Assembly: GCA_016432325.1 (NCBI GenBank)
Contig: CP066684.1
Span: 455,018 to 519,017, forward strand
Direction of reading: 5' to 3'
DNA from: Candidatus Aenigmatarchaeota archaeon
GTDB taxonomy: Archaea > Aenigmatarchaeota > Aenigmatarchaeia > PWEA01 > JACQIF01
Length of the DNA: 64,000 nt
Position 1 is the first letter of the stretch. Every line of letters begins with the position of its first letter. Below the pieces are notes generated by a model that worked only from the letters and a program-made list of their open reading frames with translations, made no database searches and had not been told where the DNA came from. A program made the position numbers and the translations under genes. This document shows, piece by piece, positions 33,185 through 42,631 of this stretch.

Positions 33185-34731
33185 TGAAGAGGTACGTCGT
33201 CGCGGCAGACGACGTGATAGCCACCATCGTCATATCAATGAAAAGCGAGGACTACGTGCCGCACTACACTCTCTCTTTCGACAAGCTGCAGCCCGGAACC
33301 GCGGCAGTCCTGAAGGCCATCCGCGAGGAGATCGTAAGGACCGTAGACATAACACCCAGCGAGCTTCTGGACCCCAAGATGGCGCAGCTGGTCAAGGAAA
33401 AATTCGTCCAGAGGTCCAGAGAAACGCTCGCCTCCCGCATGCCGACTCTTGACGAGACTACGAGACGCTCGCTCGCAGGCTCGCTCGTCCACGAGATGTT
33501 CGGCCTCGGAGACATCGAACTGCTCATAAGGGACGACGACTTGGAAGAGATAGTCATAAACGCGTCGGACGAGCCCATGTGGGTATATCACAAGGAGTTC
33601 GGCTGGCTCGTGACGAACCTGAAGCTGCAGGGAGAGGAAGACATACAAAACTACGCTTCCATAGTGGGCAGGCGCGTCGGCCGCCAGATAAGCACTCTCA
33701 ACCCGCTTCTTGACGCGCACCTGGTCACCGGAGACCGCGTGAACGCGACGCTGTTTCCCATCTCAACGAAAGGCAACACGCTCACGATACGAAAGTTCGC
33801 GCGCAACCCGTGGACCATCACGCACTTCATCGATCCGTCATCGAGAACCCTCAGCGTCGATCTCGCGGCTTTCCTGTGGACGTGCATCCAATACGAACTC
33901 AACATAATCATCGCCGGCGGAACCGCTTCGGGGAAGACGTCTTTCCTGAACGCGCTGGCACCTTTCGTCCAGACCAACCACAGAATCGTCTCCATAGAGG
34001 ACACGCGCGAGCTTCAACTGCCGCGCTTCGCCCACTGGGTTCCCCTGACAACGCGCGAACCGAACCCCGAGGGCCGCGGAGAGGTGTCGATGCTCGACCT
34101 GATGATAAACTCCCTCAGAATGCGGCCGGACCGCATACTCGTGGGAGAAGTGCGCCGCCAAGCGCAGGCCGAAGTGATGTTCGAGGCCATGCACACCGGC
34201 CATTCGGTGTATTCGACGCTTCACGCGGACAACGTAGACGAGATGCGCTCGAGACTCATCAACCCACCAATCAATATACCCGAATCGCAGCTCGAGGCCC
34301 TGCATCTGGCTGTCGTGCAGTTCCGCCACAGGAGGCTGGGCATACGCAGGACTTTCCAGGTGGCTGAAATCGTGCCGACGGCCCACATCGGCGAGAAACG
34401 CGAAGTGCACTTGAACATGCTCTACAGGTGGAATCCTTCAACCGATGCCGTTGAAAAGGCCAACAGCAGCATACGAACCAACGGCGAGATATCGGCGTAC
34501 ACGGGCATGACGACCAAAGAGATAGCGGACGAAGTCAAGGAAAAGGCGCAGCTGCTCCAGTGGATGCTGGACAACAACATCAAGACGGTGAACACCGTGG
34601 GAAAAGTGGTTGCTGACTATTACAGGAACAAGAGCGAGACCATGGAATACGCGAAGAGGAACGCGAAGCCGCGCGACATATTCTCCGAGGATCTTCTCGT
34701 GGAGCTGCGGGCCCGCGGCTACATGAAATGA
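33157..34731 (+). CDS. type II/IV secretion (TadA/FlaI-like) pilus assembly ATPase
   Basis: 524 aa. The N-terminal domain (LLIRDDDLEEIVINASDEPM, HKEFGWLVTN) is followed by a RecA-like ATPase core: Walker A GGTASGKT (about 253-260), an Asp-box segment IVSIEDTRELQLP and Walker B RPDRILVGEVR (about 322-332), then HTGHSVYSTLHAD (His box). It powers pilus subunit assembly or archaellum rotation together with the T2SF membrane proteins just downstream. The start codon is created at the end of the 39-bp repeats. Confidence 0.93.
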   Translation: MAERKEEQVMKRYVVAADDVIATIVISMKSEDYVPHYTLSFDKLQPGTAAVLKAIREEIVRTVDITPSELLDPKMAQLVKEKFVQRSRETLASRMPTLDETTRRSLAGSLVHEMFGLGDIELLIRDDDLEEIVINASDEPMWVYHKEFGWLVTNLKLQGEEDIQNYASIVGRRVGRQISTLNPLLDAHLVTGDRVNATLFPISTKGNTLTIRKFARNPWTITHFIDPSSRTLSVDLAAFLWTCIQYELNIIIAGGTASGKTSFLNALAPFVQTNHRIVSIEDTRELQLPRFAHWVPLTTREPNPEGRGEVSMLDLMINSLRMRPDRILVGEVRRQAQAEVMFEAMHTGHSVYSTLHADNVDEMRSRLINPPINIPESQLEALHLAVVQFRHRRLGIRRTFQVAEIVPTAHIGEKREVHLNMLYRWNPSTDAVEKANSSIRTNGEISAYTGMTTKEIADEVKEKAQLLQWMLDNNIKTVNTVGKVVADYYRNKSETMEYAKRNAKPRDIFSEDLLVELRARGYMK

Positions 34732-34740
34732 GGGGATCTA

Positions 34741-35658
34741 GTGAAGACGCAGAAGACCGCTGTCAGGTACGCGCCGAGTGACACCCGAAGGGTTCCGATG
34801 TTTCCTGTCTCGATGCGCACAGCGAAGGCGATAGGCGAACTGTTCCGCGGCGTCGGCGGCAATCTCGTCACGCGTTCCTCGGCGCTTCCAATGCAGCTCA
34901 GGCAAGCCGACATGAACCTCACCGCCGCGGAGTACATGGGCTTCTCGCTTTTCGTGGCGCTCCTGTACGGCATCGTGAGCACAGCCGCCTCCGGGCTTCT
35001 CGAGTACAGGACGACGGGAGGCGCAACGCTCGTCACGCCTGCCATCGGCGTCGTGATGTTTATTGTCACCTTCTTCTTCGTCTCTTCCTTCCCCCGCGTT
35101 TTCGCCATCAGGGTTGCCAAAGAAACGGAGAAGGACATGCTGGGCGCGATGCGCCACCTCCTGATAGAGGTTCGTTCAGGAGTTTCGCTCTTCCACGCCA
35201 TGGTGGGCCTTACGAAGGGGTACGGCCGCGTCTCCGTGGAGTTCGACGCGATAGTGAGGGACATCAACTCCGGAATGAAAGAGGTAGACGCGCTCAACAG
35301 GGCGGCGGAGAGGAACACGTCGATATTCTTCAGGAGAACCGTCTGGCAGATGGTGAACTCGTTGCGCGCGGGCAGCGACGTGTCGACCACTCTCGAATCC
35401 ATCACAGACGCGTTCACGAAGAACCAGATAATACGCATAAGGCAGTACGGACAGGAACTGAACCCGCTGACGATGCTTTACATGATATTCTCGGTCATCC
35501 TGCCGAGCCTGGGCATAACGTTCCTGATAGTCCTGTCTTCCATATCGGGTCTCGCGATTCCGCCTGTCGTGCTCCCGCTCATAATAGTCGTGCTCGTTGT
35601 GTTCCAGTTCTTCTTCATCGGCTACGTCAAAACGCGGAGGCCCAACGTCACCGTCTGA
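34741..35658 (+). CDS. T2SF/TadC-family pilus assembly membrane protein 1
   Basis: 305 aa from GTG 34741. It has two TM segments near the N-terminus, the T2SF cytoplasmic helical domain (MRHLLIEVRSGVSLFHAMVG, SGMKEVDALNRAAER) and two C-terminal TM helices. It acts as the platform under the ATPase. FlaJ-like proteins often hold two T2SF domains; here two separate genes each have one. Confidence 0.88.
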   Translation: MKTQKTAVRYAPSDTRRVPMFPVSMRTAKAIGELFRGVGGNLVTRSSALPMQLRQADMNLTAAEYMGFSLFVALLYGIVSTAASGLLEYRTTGGATLVTPAIGVVMFIVTFFFVSSFPRVFAIRVAKETEKDMLGAMRHLLIEVRSGVSLFHAMVGLTKGYGRVSVEFDAIVRDINSGMKEVDALNRAAERNTSIFFRRTVWQMVNSLRAGSDVSTTLESITDAFTKNQIIRIRQYGQELNPLTMLYMIFSVILPSLGITFLIVLSSISGLAIPPVVLPLIIVVLVVFQFFFIGYVKTRRPNVTV

Positions 35659-35667
35659 GGTGCTGAC

Positions 35668-36660
35668 ATGGCTTCAAGACTCAAGCTTCATGAAGCGGTA
35701 GGCGAACTCGTTCCTTACAAGAACGCGCTGGCTACGAACCTCAGGTATGCCGGATACGAGGACGTTCCAGTGCTTACCGTCGCGGGCTTCATCTTCCTCT
35801 ACTCGGTTGCTCTCGGCTTCATCGCGTTCCAGATAGTATCGTTCATGAATCTGGGAATATACTACGCGGTCGCCGCGTTCATAGTGACCGTCGTGGTCGC
35901 CCAGGGAATCGCCCACTTGTTCATCATCTTCGAAGGGGAGAAGCGCGCGGCTCAGGTGGACGAGATACTGCCCGATGCGTTGCAGCTGATAGCTTCAAAC
36001 ATGCGTTCCGGCATGACAATCGACAGGGCGATATGGCTTGCAGCGAGGCCGGAGTTCGGCCCCCTGCAGCAGGAGATAAAACGCATCAGCACGGAGATGC
36101 TTGGCTCGTCTACGGCGCCCGCGGCCTTGGCAAGCCTGCCGCGCAGGATAAAATCCAAGAGCCTGGAGCGCGCCGTAACCCTGATAACCGAGGGCCTCAA
36201 AGGCGGCGGCGAAATGGCTTCCCTCCTCGACCAGATTGCGGCCGACATCAGGAGCTTCCGCATCCTTCAGGAGGAGGCGCGCACGAACATCACGACGTAC
36301 ACGATATTCATAGTCCTGTCCGCAACCATAGGCGCGCCTGCCCTGTTCGCCATATCGAGCGTTTTCATAAGCCTCATGGGCAGCGTGCTGGCATCCAGTC
36401 CGCTGCCGACCGCCTCTGCCATAACGAGTCCCCTGCGCATCACAGCCCCCCAAATAGACCCGGAGAGCGTGCGGGTATTCTCTCTGGTGACCATAGGCGT
36501 CATAACGCTCTTCGCCTCTCTTATCGTGGGTCTCTTGAGGACTGGCGATGAAAAGAACGGCCTGCGCTATGCTCCGCTCATGATGGTTGTCGCGCTTCTC
36601 GTGTTCTTTGCCGTGCGCTCCATGGTCTCCGGGCTTCTCGGAACGCTCGTTCCGGTCTAA
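35668..36660 (+). CDS. T2SF/TadC-family pilus assembly membrane protein 2
   Basis: 330 aa. Same architecture as its neighbour: two TM helices (about 33-80), a helical domain (LPDALQLIASNMRSGMTIDR, EGLKGGGEMASLLDQIA), then TM helices around 215-235, 270-290 and 305-325. Nine nt separate it from gene 1. Together they probably form the inner platform of the pilus machine. Confidence 0.88.
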   Translation: MASRLKLHEAVGELVPYKNALATNLRYAGYEDVPVLTVAGFIFLYSVALGFIAFQIVSFMNLGIYYAVAAFIVTVVVAQGIAHLFIIFEGEKRAAQVDEILPDALQLIASNMRSGMTIDRAIWLAARPEFGPLQQEIKRISTEMLGSSTAPAALASLPRRIKSKSLERAVTLITEGLKGGGEMASLLDQIAADIRSFRILQEEARTNITTYTIFIVLSATIGAPALFAISSVFISLMGSVLASSPLPTASAITSPLRITAPQIDPESVRVFSLVTIGVITLFASLIVGLLRTGDEKNGLRYAPLMMVVALLVFFAVRSMVSGLLGTLVPV

Positions 36661-36700
36661 AGTTTTATCTCCCTTCCGCCGATCGGAAACCCCTTAGAAC

Positions 36701-36721
36701 CGCGGTTTGAAGTTTACCGCG
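36701..36721 (+). terminator. hairpin downstream of pilus platform genes
   Basis: CGCGGT / ACCGCG stem with a 9-nt loop, 40 nt after the stop of the second T2SF gene and before the next TATA box (CTTTATAAGG, about 36735-36744). Terminator or processing stem; no strong U-tract. Confidence 0.4.
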
Positions 36722-36771
36722 CTGCGCGTTTAAACCTTTATAAGGAGACGCGGCGCACTCTTCCCGATAAC

Positions 36772-37254
36772 ATGGGAAAAGGCAACAGGCTTCCCGCCCT
36801 AAAAGGACAGGCCGCAATGGAGTTCTTGATGACCTACGGATGGGCCTTGCTTATAGTCGTGCTTGTGGCCGCCGTGGTGTTCCTCGTCGTGCGTCCGGCG
36901 GGCCTTGTCGGCGAATCCAAGGTGAGCTTCTCCGGAATCGACGTCACGCGATTCGGGGTGGATTCGGCCAATGACGTCCTGCTCATGGAAATCCAGAACA
37001 TACGCTCGACGAGAGTCAACGTGACGGCGATATATGTGGAGTCCGCGACAGGCACGCAGATTGCGAAGACCGACAAGGCAATAGAACTGGCCTCCGGGAA
37101 GAGGAGCACGGGGTTCATAAATGCTACTTTGCCCGTGTCTGTTGAAACCGGCGAGTCCTATGCGTACAGGGTCTTCATCGAGTACTATTACAGCGATCTC
37201 GGCCCGACGAACAAGCTGAACAGCACAGGAACGCTGTCAGGAACGGCCTCGTGA
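36772..37254 (+). CDS. type IV pilin-like protein (probable major pilin candidate)
   Basis: 160 aa. The class III signal peptide LPALKGQAAMEFLMTYGWAL (cleavage before QAAMEF) and assembly helix are followed by a beta-rich domain with NVT, NAT and NST sites. The C-terminus LNSTGTLSGTAS matches the minus-strand pilin at 27726. It has its own TATA box about 30 nt upstream, so it can be expressed separately from the assembly genes, as expected for an abundant subunit. Confidence 0.85.
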   Translation: MGKGNRLPALKGQAAMEFLMTYGWALLIVVLVAAVVFLVVRPAGLVGESKVSFSGIDVTRFGVDSANDVLLMEIQNIRSTRVNVTAIYVESATGTQIAKTDKAIELASGKRSTGFINATLPVSVETGESYAYRVFIEYYYSDLGPTNKLNSTGTLSGTAS

Positions 37255-37290
37255 GTCTTTTTTATATCCGCTCGAGACCCAACTGAACCC

Positions 37291-39000
37291 ATGTTCTCCG
37301 AATTCAGAGAGGCCGTGCTGGAGACGCTGAAGAAAGAGGTTCCAGCACGCGCGGAAGATTTGGTTGAACCTCCGGAACCCAAGAGGTTCCGAGGCTCCGG
37401 AACTTCGTTCCGCGAGCCGCCTGAAGGCATGGGCGAGCTGGGCTATCCGTGTTTTGGGCTTGCCAAGGAGCAGAAGAAGAGTCCTGCCGATATCGCTAAA
37501 ACTCTGGCCGTGCGGCTCAAGACAAAGACGCCAATATCAGAAGTGCGCGCCGTCGGGCCTTACGTGAACTTCTTTGTGGACTGGAACGCGTTCGCTTCAT
37601 CAGTCAAGCAAGCCTCGTCCAAGACATGGGGTTCCTCGTCCGTCGGCAAGAACAAGACCGTCATCGTCGAATACTCTTCGCCCAATGTCGCCAAACCAAT
37701 GCACGCCGGCCATCTGATGACCACTGTCGTGGGCGACAGCATCTACAGGCTCCTGCGCGCGCAGGGCTACAAGACCGTACGAATAAACCATATCGGCGAC
37801 TGGGGCACCCAGTTCGGCAAGCTCGTTGTCGCATACGAGAAGTGGGGAGACGAGGCCGCGCTGAAGAAGAACCCGATAAAGGAACTCGTGCGCGTCTATG
37901 TGCGCTTCCACGAGGAGGCCGAACGCAACGACGCGCTGGAAGAGGACGCGAGAAAGGCGTTCGCCCTTCTGGAGAAAGGCGACAAGAAGCTGCGCGCGAC
38001 GTGGAAGCGTTTCGTGGAGCTGAGCCTCGAGGAGTTCAAACGCACTTATGCGGAGCTGGGCGTCGATTTCGACGCGTGGACCGGCGAGAGTTTTTACGAA
38101 GAAATGCTTGGCGACGTCATAGAGGACGCGCTGAAGAAACGCATCGCAGAGGAAGAGGCGGACGGTTCGGTGGTAATAAAATTCGGCGATTTGCCTCCGA
38201 TGCTGATACGAAAAAGCGACGGCTCGAGTCTCTACGCGACGCGCGATTTGGCGACTCTGCGCTATCGTGCCGCGCACTACAAGTTCAACAAGTGCGTTTA
38301 CGTCGTCGGCGCTCAACAAACTCTTCATTTCCAGCAGCTGTTCGCGGCTGTGTCGCGGCTCGGCTACGCGGATCCGCAAAAGTGCGTGCATGTGCCTACG
38401 GGATACATCAACCTGCCTGGTGGCGCGATGTCAACGCGCAAAGGTACGGCCATCCTTGCCGACGAGATTCTGGAAGAAGCGAAGAGACGCGCCGCGAACG
38501 TCATAGAAGAGAAGAATCCTACGATAAAGAACAAGAATGCCGTCGTGAACAAAGTGGCGATGGGCGCCGTGAAATACACGAACCTCGCGCAGCACCGCGG
38601 CAAGGACGTCACGTTCGAGTGGGACAAAGTGGTTAATCTTAGGGGAAATTCGGGCCCGTACCTGCAGTACACGTACGCACGCGCGTCTTCGATACTGCGC
38701 GAAGGGAAGGCGAAAAAGGTCAAGCCGAAGTATGAGGACGCGAACGAGCGGCGGCTTCTGCTTAAGATATCGAAGTTACCCGACGCCGCCGAGGCCGCTG
38801 CTTTGAACCTGACGCCGCACGTAGTCGCCGTCTATCTGCATGAGCTCGCGGAGCTGTTCAACTCCTTTTACGAGAACTGCCACGTACTGAAGGAGAAGGA
38901 ACCCGTACGTTCGTCACGACTGTTGCTAGTAGGCGCGTTCAGAAACACCATGGGCCGCGGGCTGGAACTGTTGGGAATTGAGCCTTTGGAAGAGATGTAG
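37291..39000 (+). CDS. argS: arginyl-tRNA synthetase
   Basis: 569 aa class I synthetase. It has an N-terminal Add-1-like domain (VRAVGPYVNFFVDW), a HIGH-type signature HAGH at about 138-141 in SSPNVAKPMHAGHLMTTVVG, RINHIGDWGTQFGKL, LYATRDLATL and MSTRKGT in the KMSK position. The C-terminal anticodon-binding domain ends with FRNTMGRGLELLGI. Length and domain order are normal. A tRNA-Arg gene lies 22 kb away. Confidence 0.95.
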   Translation: MFSEFREAVLETLKKEVPARAEDLVEPPEPKRFRGSGTSFREPPEGMGELGYPCFGLAKEQKKSPADIAKTLAVRLKTKTPISEVRAVGPYVNFFVDWNAFASSVKQASSKTWGSSSVGKNKTVIVEYSSPNVAKPMHAGHLMTTVVGDSIYRLLRAQGYKTVRINHIGDWGTQFGKLVVAYEKWGDEAALKKNPIKELVRVYVRFHEEAERNDALEEDARKAFALLEKGDKKLRATWKRFVELSLEEFKRTYAELGVDFDAWTGESFYEEMLGDVIEDALKKRIAEEEADGSVVIKFGDLPPMLIRKSDGSSLYATRDLATLRYRAAHYKFNKCVYVVGAQQTLHFQQLFAAVSRLGYADPQKCVHVPTGYINLPGGAMSTRKGTAILADEILEEAKRRAANVIEEKNPTIKNKNAVVNKVAMGAVKYTNLAQHRGKDVTFEWDKVVNLRGNSGPYLQYTYARASSILREGKAKKVKPKYEDANERRLLLKISKLPDAAEAAALNLTPHVVAVYLHELAELFNSFYENCHVLKEKEPVRSSRLLLVGAFRNTMGRGLELLGIEPLEEM

Positions 39001-39013
39001 CGTTGTCGCCAGA

Positions 39014-39265
39014 CTATTTCTTGCCGAATCCGCACTTCTCGAGCCACGCGTTCCATTTCTTCTCATCCTCTTCGGTGAGCTTGTGTTTTTCCGCTAAGTC
39101 CAAAAACAGTTCTCCCCATTCGCTTGTGCACGGCAGGGCTTCCGCAGGCGGCGTTGTTTTCATCATGACGATAGCGTCGGGGTTCGCCTTCGCCACTTCC
39201 CTGGGGCCGCGTGCGTACGTAAACCTCTCTATCACTTCTTCTATAGAATTGTATTCGTGGTCCAT
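39014..39265 (-). CDS. hypothetical protein, 83 aa
   Basis: Small soluble protein with a conserved-looking C-terminus (KKWNAWLEKCGFGKK) and CTSEWGELFLDLAEK. No family recognised. TTTATATAAC (about 39299-39308) is upstream. Convergent with argS (13-nt gap). Confidence 0.5.
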   Translation of the reverse strand: MDHEYNSIEEVIERFTYARGPREVAKANPDAIVMMKTTPPAEALPCTSEWGELFLDLAEKHKLTEEDEKKWNAWLEKCGFGKK

Positions 39266-39339
39266 GTAGCTCCCTCGCGTACCGCTTGTTCAGAAAACGT
39301 TATATAAACCGGCGTTCGACGGGCGACGAACGGTTCTGC

Positions 39340-40434
39340 CTAGTGCGTCCTCGTGAGGATGAAGTCGACGGCGAGCCTCAGGTCGTCCTTGGCCTCGCCT
39401 TCAGGAACCCACGTGAGCTTCGTGTCCAATGCGTGCCGCGCTTCTGCAGCAAACTTCTCGGCGAGCTTGGTCGCATACTCAATACTGCCGTACTCCTTCA
39501 TCTTGTCCAGAACCCACTTGACCTCCTCGCGGCTCTTCTGCTCACGCGTCTTGGCCATTATCTCGTTGAGGCGCTTCGTGTCTGCCGCGTTGGCGCTGCG
39601 CATCAGGTGACCGAGCATCACGGTCTTCTTGCCTTCGTAGATGTCGTTGCAGAACTGCTTCTTGAGGCCCTCGAAATCACTCGTAATGTCGAGCACGTCG
39701 TCCCGTATCTGGAAACAAAGGCCAAGAGGCCTGGCGAAATGGAATATCGAATCGACCTGCTCCTTGGTGGCGCCGCCCAATATGGCACCGAGCCTCAGGG
39801 GACCGGCTATCGTGTAGTAGACCGTCTTGCCATCCATGATGAAGAAGACGTCCTCGTCCGTGAAATCGCTCTTCCCTTCCTTTATCCATTTCATCTCGCA
39901 CGTTTGCCCGAAGCACGTCCTCATTAGTATGGCATGGAACTCGTCCATGAGCTTGAAGGTCTTCCCGTGTCCCACGAGATCGGCGTTGTCTCTCAATATC
40001 TTCCACATAACCGCATGGAGAGTGTCGCCCGCGTTTATCGCTATCTCAGAAGGGTACAGCCTGTGGAGCGCTGGCTTGCCCCTTCTCTCTTCCGAATTGT
40101 CCTGCCAGTCGTCGTGGCCCAGAATCCAGTCTTCCGACACCTGCATGGCCGCGGATGTGCGCACGGCCTTTTCGCGCGGAACGCCGAGCGCCTCGGCCAT
40201 GATCATCAAAAGTACGGGACGTATGTATTTGCCTTGCCTTTCAGGGTACTCGCGCGTGACAGCCCAGTGATATTGTTCTTCAGGCGCATACCTCTCGTTG
40301 AACAGATGAATCTTTGCTACGTCGCGCGAGTGCTTCAGATAGTGGTCTATCTCCGCCCAAATCGCGGGCTTGCGCTCCGCGAGGACCGATTTGAAAGTCT
40401 TCTGAGCCAAAACCTGGCCCGTTCCGTTCACCAT
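39340..40434 (-). CDS. trans-polyprenyl diphosphate synthase homologue 1
   Basis: 364 aa. First Asp-rich motif HDDWQDN (DDxxD), second motif QIRDDVLDI (DDxxD), GKYIRPVLLMIMAEA and GKKTVMLGHLM. Such enzymes condense IPP with allylic diphosphates (GGPP or longer). The residue layout around the first motif is unusual for GGPPS (Trp inside DDWQD), so chain length is not assigned. TTTATATAAC at about 40463-40472. Confidence 0.85.
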   Translation of the reverse strand: MVNGTGQVLAQKTFKSVLAERKPAIWAEIDHYLKHSRDVAKIHLFNERYAPEEQYHWAVTREYPERQGKYIRPVLLMIMAEALGVPREKAVRTSAAMQVSEDWILGHDDWQDNSEERRGKPALHRLYPSEIAINAGDTLHAVMWKILRDNADLVGHGKTFKLMDEFHAILMRTCFGQTCEMKWIKEGKSDFTDEDVFFIMDGKTVYYTIAGPLRLGAILGGATKEQVDSIFHFARPLGLCFQIRDDVLDITSDFEGLKKQFCNDIYEGKKTVMLGHLMRSANAADTKRLNEIMAKTREQKSREEVKWVLDKMKEYGSIEYATKLAEKFAAEARHALDTKLTWVPEGEAKDDLRLAVDFILTRTH

Positions 40435-40589
40435 ACCCTCACACTCCTACCGTTAAGATTGAGGTTATATAAACGCCGCCTACGACATTTAACGAGCAGC
40501 AAGACTGTGCGCATCGCGCAGACTAAACAGAGGCTATAAATAATAGGGCGACCCTATCAGAATTAACATATATTGCTAATATTGGTTGA

Positions 40590-41384
40590 ATGGGTATGGC
40601 AGATCTGGTACAGATAGTCTTTGTAGAAGATCCGGCCGCGCTGGACAGGATGAGGTTCCTGCTGCGCCAGCACATCCCGCACAAGGTCTACTTCCTTAAG
40701 GCGACGGAAGAAGGGGAGCTGGTGAAAAGCGGCTCTGTCACGCGCCCGCAGACCAACACGCCCGCGCTGATAAGAAAGCAGTTGGAGAAGGAACTCCCAA
40801 AATGGGTAGCCGATAACTCGAAAACAATCGAGATTCCGTTCTTCGACATGTCCCGTTGCCTGCCGCAACTCGTCGGGATAATACACGAGGAGCGCAAGCA
40901 GGAACGCGAGGTTTACATAAACATCCACGGCGGCAGTCGCATACTCTCGACGGCCGCGATGATTGCCAGTGCCATAGCAGGCGCAAAGGTCTTCTGGATA
41001 GAGCCTGCCAAATGGACTCTCAAGAAGTCAGGAGACTACGAGCTGCGCGCTCCGGTAGGCGCGAAAGAGGCCGTGGAGATAACGGTGCCGATAACGATTT
41101 CCGTTCCCCAGCCTCCTGAGAGCCGCGTGCTCGCGTATCTCCACGCGAAGGGCGGCTCCATCACAGGCAACCTCTCTGAAATGGCGAAGGAGATAGGCCT
41201 CGAGCACCTCGGCGTGGCCGTGAAGAAGCCGAGCTCTGCCGTCGTCAAACTCTCGAAGATATGCGGACGCCTGAAGGAGAAAGGCCTTGTGCAGACGCGC
41301 AAGCTGGACAGGAAATCTTTCCAGGTCGTCCTTACAGAGGAAGGCAAGATACTGGCAGAGATATCGTCGATAATGGAAGACTAG
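40590..41384 (+). CDS. CARF-like domain plus wHTH transcriptional regulator
   Basis: 264 aa (ATG 40590; 40596 possible). The N-terminal Rossmann-like domain (1-150) has VYINIHGGSRILSTAAMIAS, a ligand-binding loop like those of CARF/HFX_2341-type proteins. The C-terminal winged helix (about 175-260) has SRVLAYLHAKGGSITGNLSE and GLVQTRKLDRKSFQVVLTEE. CARF-HTH proteins sense cyclic oligoadenylates or other nucleotides. No CRISPR array or cas gene is seen in this window. Shares a CTAG stop overlap with the convergent prenyl synthase gene. Confidence 0.72.
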   Translation: MGMADLVQIVFVEDPAALDRMRFLLRQHIPHKVYFLKATEEGELVKSGSVTRPQTNTPALIRKQLEKELPKWVADNSKTIEIPFFDMSRCLPQLVGIIHEERKQEREVYINIHGGSRILSTAAMIASAIAGAKVFWIEPAKWTLKKSGDYELRAPVGAKEAVEITVPITISVPQPPESRVLAYLHAKGGSITGNLSEMAKEIGLEHLGVAVKKPSSAVVKLSKICGRLKEKGLVQTRKLDRKSFQVVLTEEGKILAEISSIMED

Positions 41385-42457
41385 ACGTCGCGCTCGATCA
41401 GATACGCGGCGAACGCGCGAAGCTTTTCTTTCGCATCTGAAGGCTGCAGAACGCCGTCAACATCGGCCCATGCATCCTCCACGAGTTCGCGCGCCTTGCC
41501 TCTGCAGTACTCTATTGCGCCGTATCTCCTGATTATTCCTATGGCTTCGTTACGCAGCTCCTGGTCGGAAGTATGCGCACCGAGTATTTCCAAAAGGCGT
41601 TCCCTGTCTTTCGTATCCGCGTGTTTCAGCGTATGTATCACGAGCAATGAACGCTTGCCTTCCGTCATGTCCTCGCCGAGTCCTTTCGCTTCAGAGACGC
41701 CGCTCGGCGTAATGTTCAATATGTCGTCCTGTATCTGGAAGGCGACGCCTATCGCTTCCGCGAACTTGCCCACGGCCTCTATCTGTTCGTCTGTGGCGCC
41801 TGAGAGGAGGGCGGCCAGACGCGCCGACATGCGCGCGAGGGTTCCGGTCTTGTAGGCGCACATCTGCAGGTACTCGTCCTCTGTTATTGCGTCGGCGTTC
41901 GCCATGCCGCGGTGCCACGCAATGTCCGCGGCCTGTCCGTAACCGAGGTTGAGCATCTCCTGCGCGTAGATGTCGTACGCCCGCGCCCGAACGTCCGGAG
42001 ACAGGGACGCGGTGTTTTTTACGAGGGGCAGGAGAGACCAGTAAAACATCGTGGAGCCTGCGTTAACGGCTATGTCCACGCCGTACTTGATGTGCGTGCA
42101 CGGCTGCCCGCGGCGTAGTTCGCTCGAATCTTCTATATCGTCGTGTATCAGAGTGCCGTTGTGGACCATCTCCGGAATCATAACGAAATCATTCACGCGC
42201 TTTGGGTCGCCGCCGAAAGCCTCGACGAGCAGCAGGAAAAGGGCCGGACGCCATCTCTTGCCCCCGCGATAGAGCATGTCCCACACGGGCTCTGTGAATG
42301 CTTTCCGGATCGCCTCCTTGTTGTATGCATAGCGTGGGACGCCAAACACGCGATTCAGGTGTTCGTGCGTCGGTTCGCGCGGGAGGTGTCTCTCCATCAC
42401 AGCGTCCACCAGAGGCGCCGTTGATTTCATTATCTCCTTTATCTCCACATGCCGCAC
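41381..42457 (-). CDS. trans-polyprenyl diphosphate synthase homologue 2 (GGPP-synthase-like)
   Basis: 358 aa from GTG 42457. YRGGKRWRPALFLLLVEAFG, first motif LIHDDIEDSSELRRG (DDxxD), second motif QIQDDILNI (DDxxN), EGKRSLLVIHTLKHA. This is the canonical GGPP-synthase-type layout, so it is the better candidate for the ether-lipid C20 enzyme than homologue 1. ATTTATAG box at about 42480-42487. Confidence 0.9.
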   Translation of the reverse strand: MRHVEIKEIMKSTAPLVDAVMERHLPREPTHEHLNRVFGVPRYAYNKEAIRKAFTEPVWDMLYRGGKRWRPALFLLLVEAFGGDPKRVNDFVMIPEMVHNGTLIHDDIEDSSELRRGQPCTHIKYGVDIAVNAGSTMFYWSLLPLVKNTASLSPDVRARAYDIYAQEMLNLGYGQAADIAWHRGMANADAITEDEYLQMCAYKTGTLARMSARLAALLSGATDEQIEAVGKFAEAIGVAFQIQDDILNITPSGVSEAKGLGEDMTEGKRSLLVIHTLKHADTKDRERLLEILGAHTSDQELRNEAIGIIRRYGAIEYCRGKARELVEDAWADVDGVLQPSDAKEKLRAFAAYLIERDV

Positions 42458-42631
42458 CGGCTGTTACAAAGAAAATCAGCTATAAATCCGATTCGTTGGT
42501 GTTAACGAGCCGCGCTGTTATGCGCGATGCCGCCGTTATGAGGCGTCCCGTTATTGCTGGCCCAATATCAATACGCGTTCCGCGTTTCCTTCTTTTTATG
42601 GTCAAGTCAACACCAAAGAACAGGTTGTCGT

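Noticed and set aside
40590-41384. Csa3-type CRISPR regulator call for the CARF-like protein
   Set aside because: No cas genes nearby and family residues not checked; left as CARF-like/wHTH.
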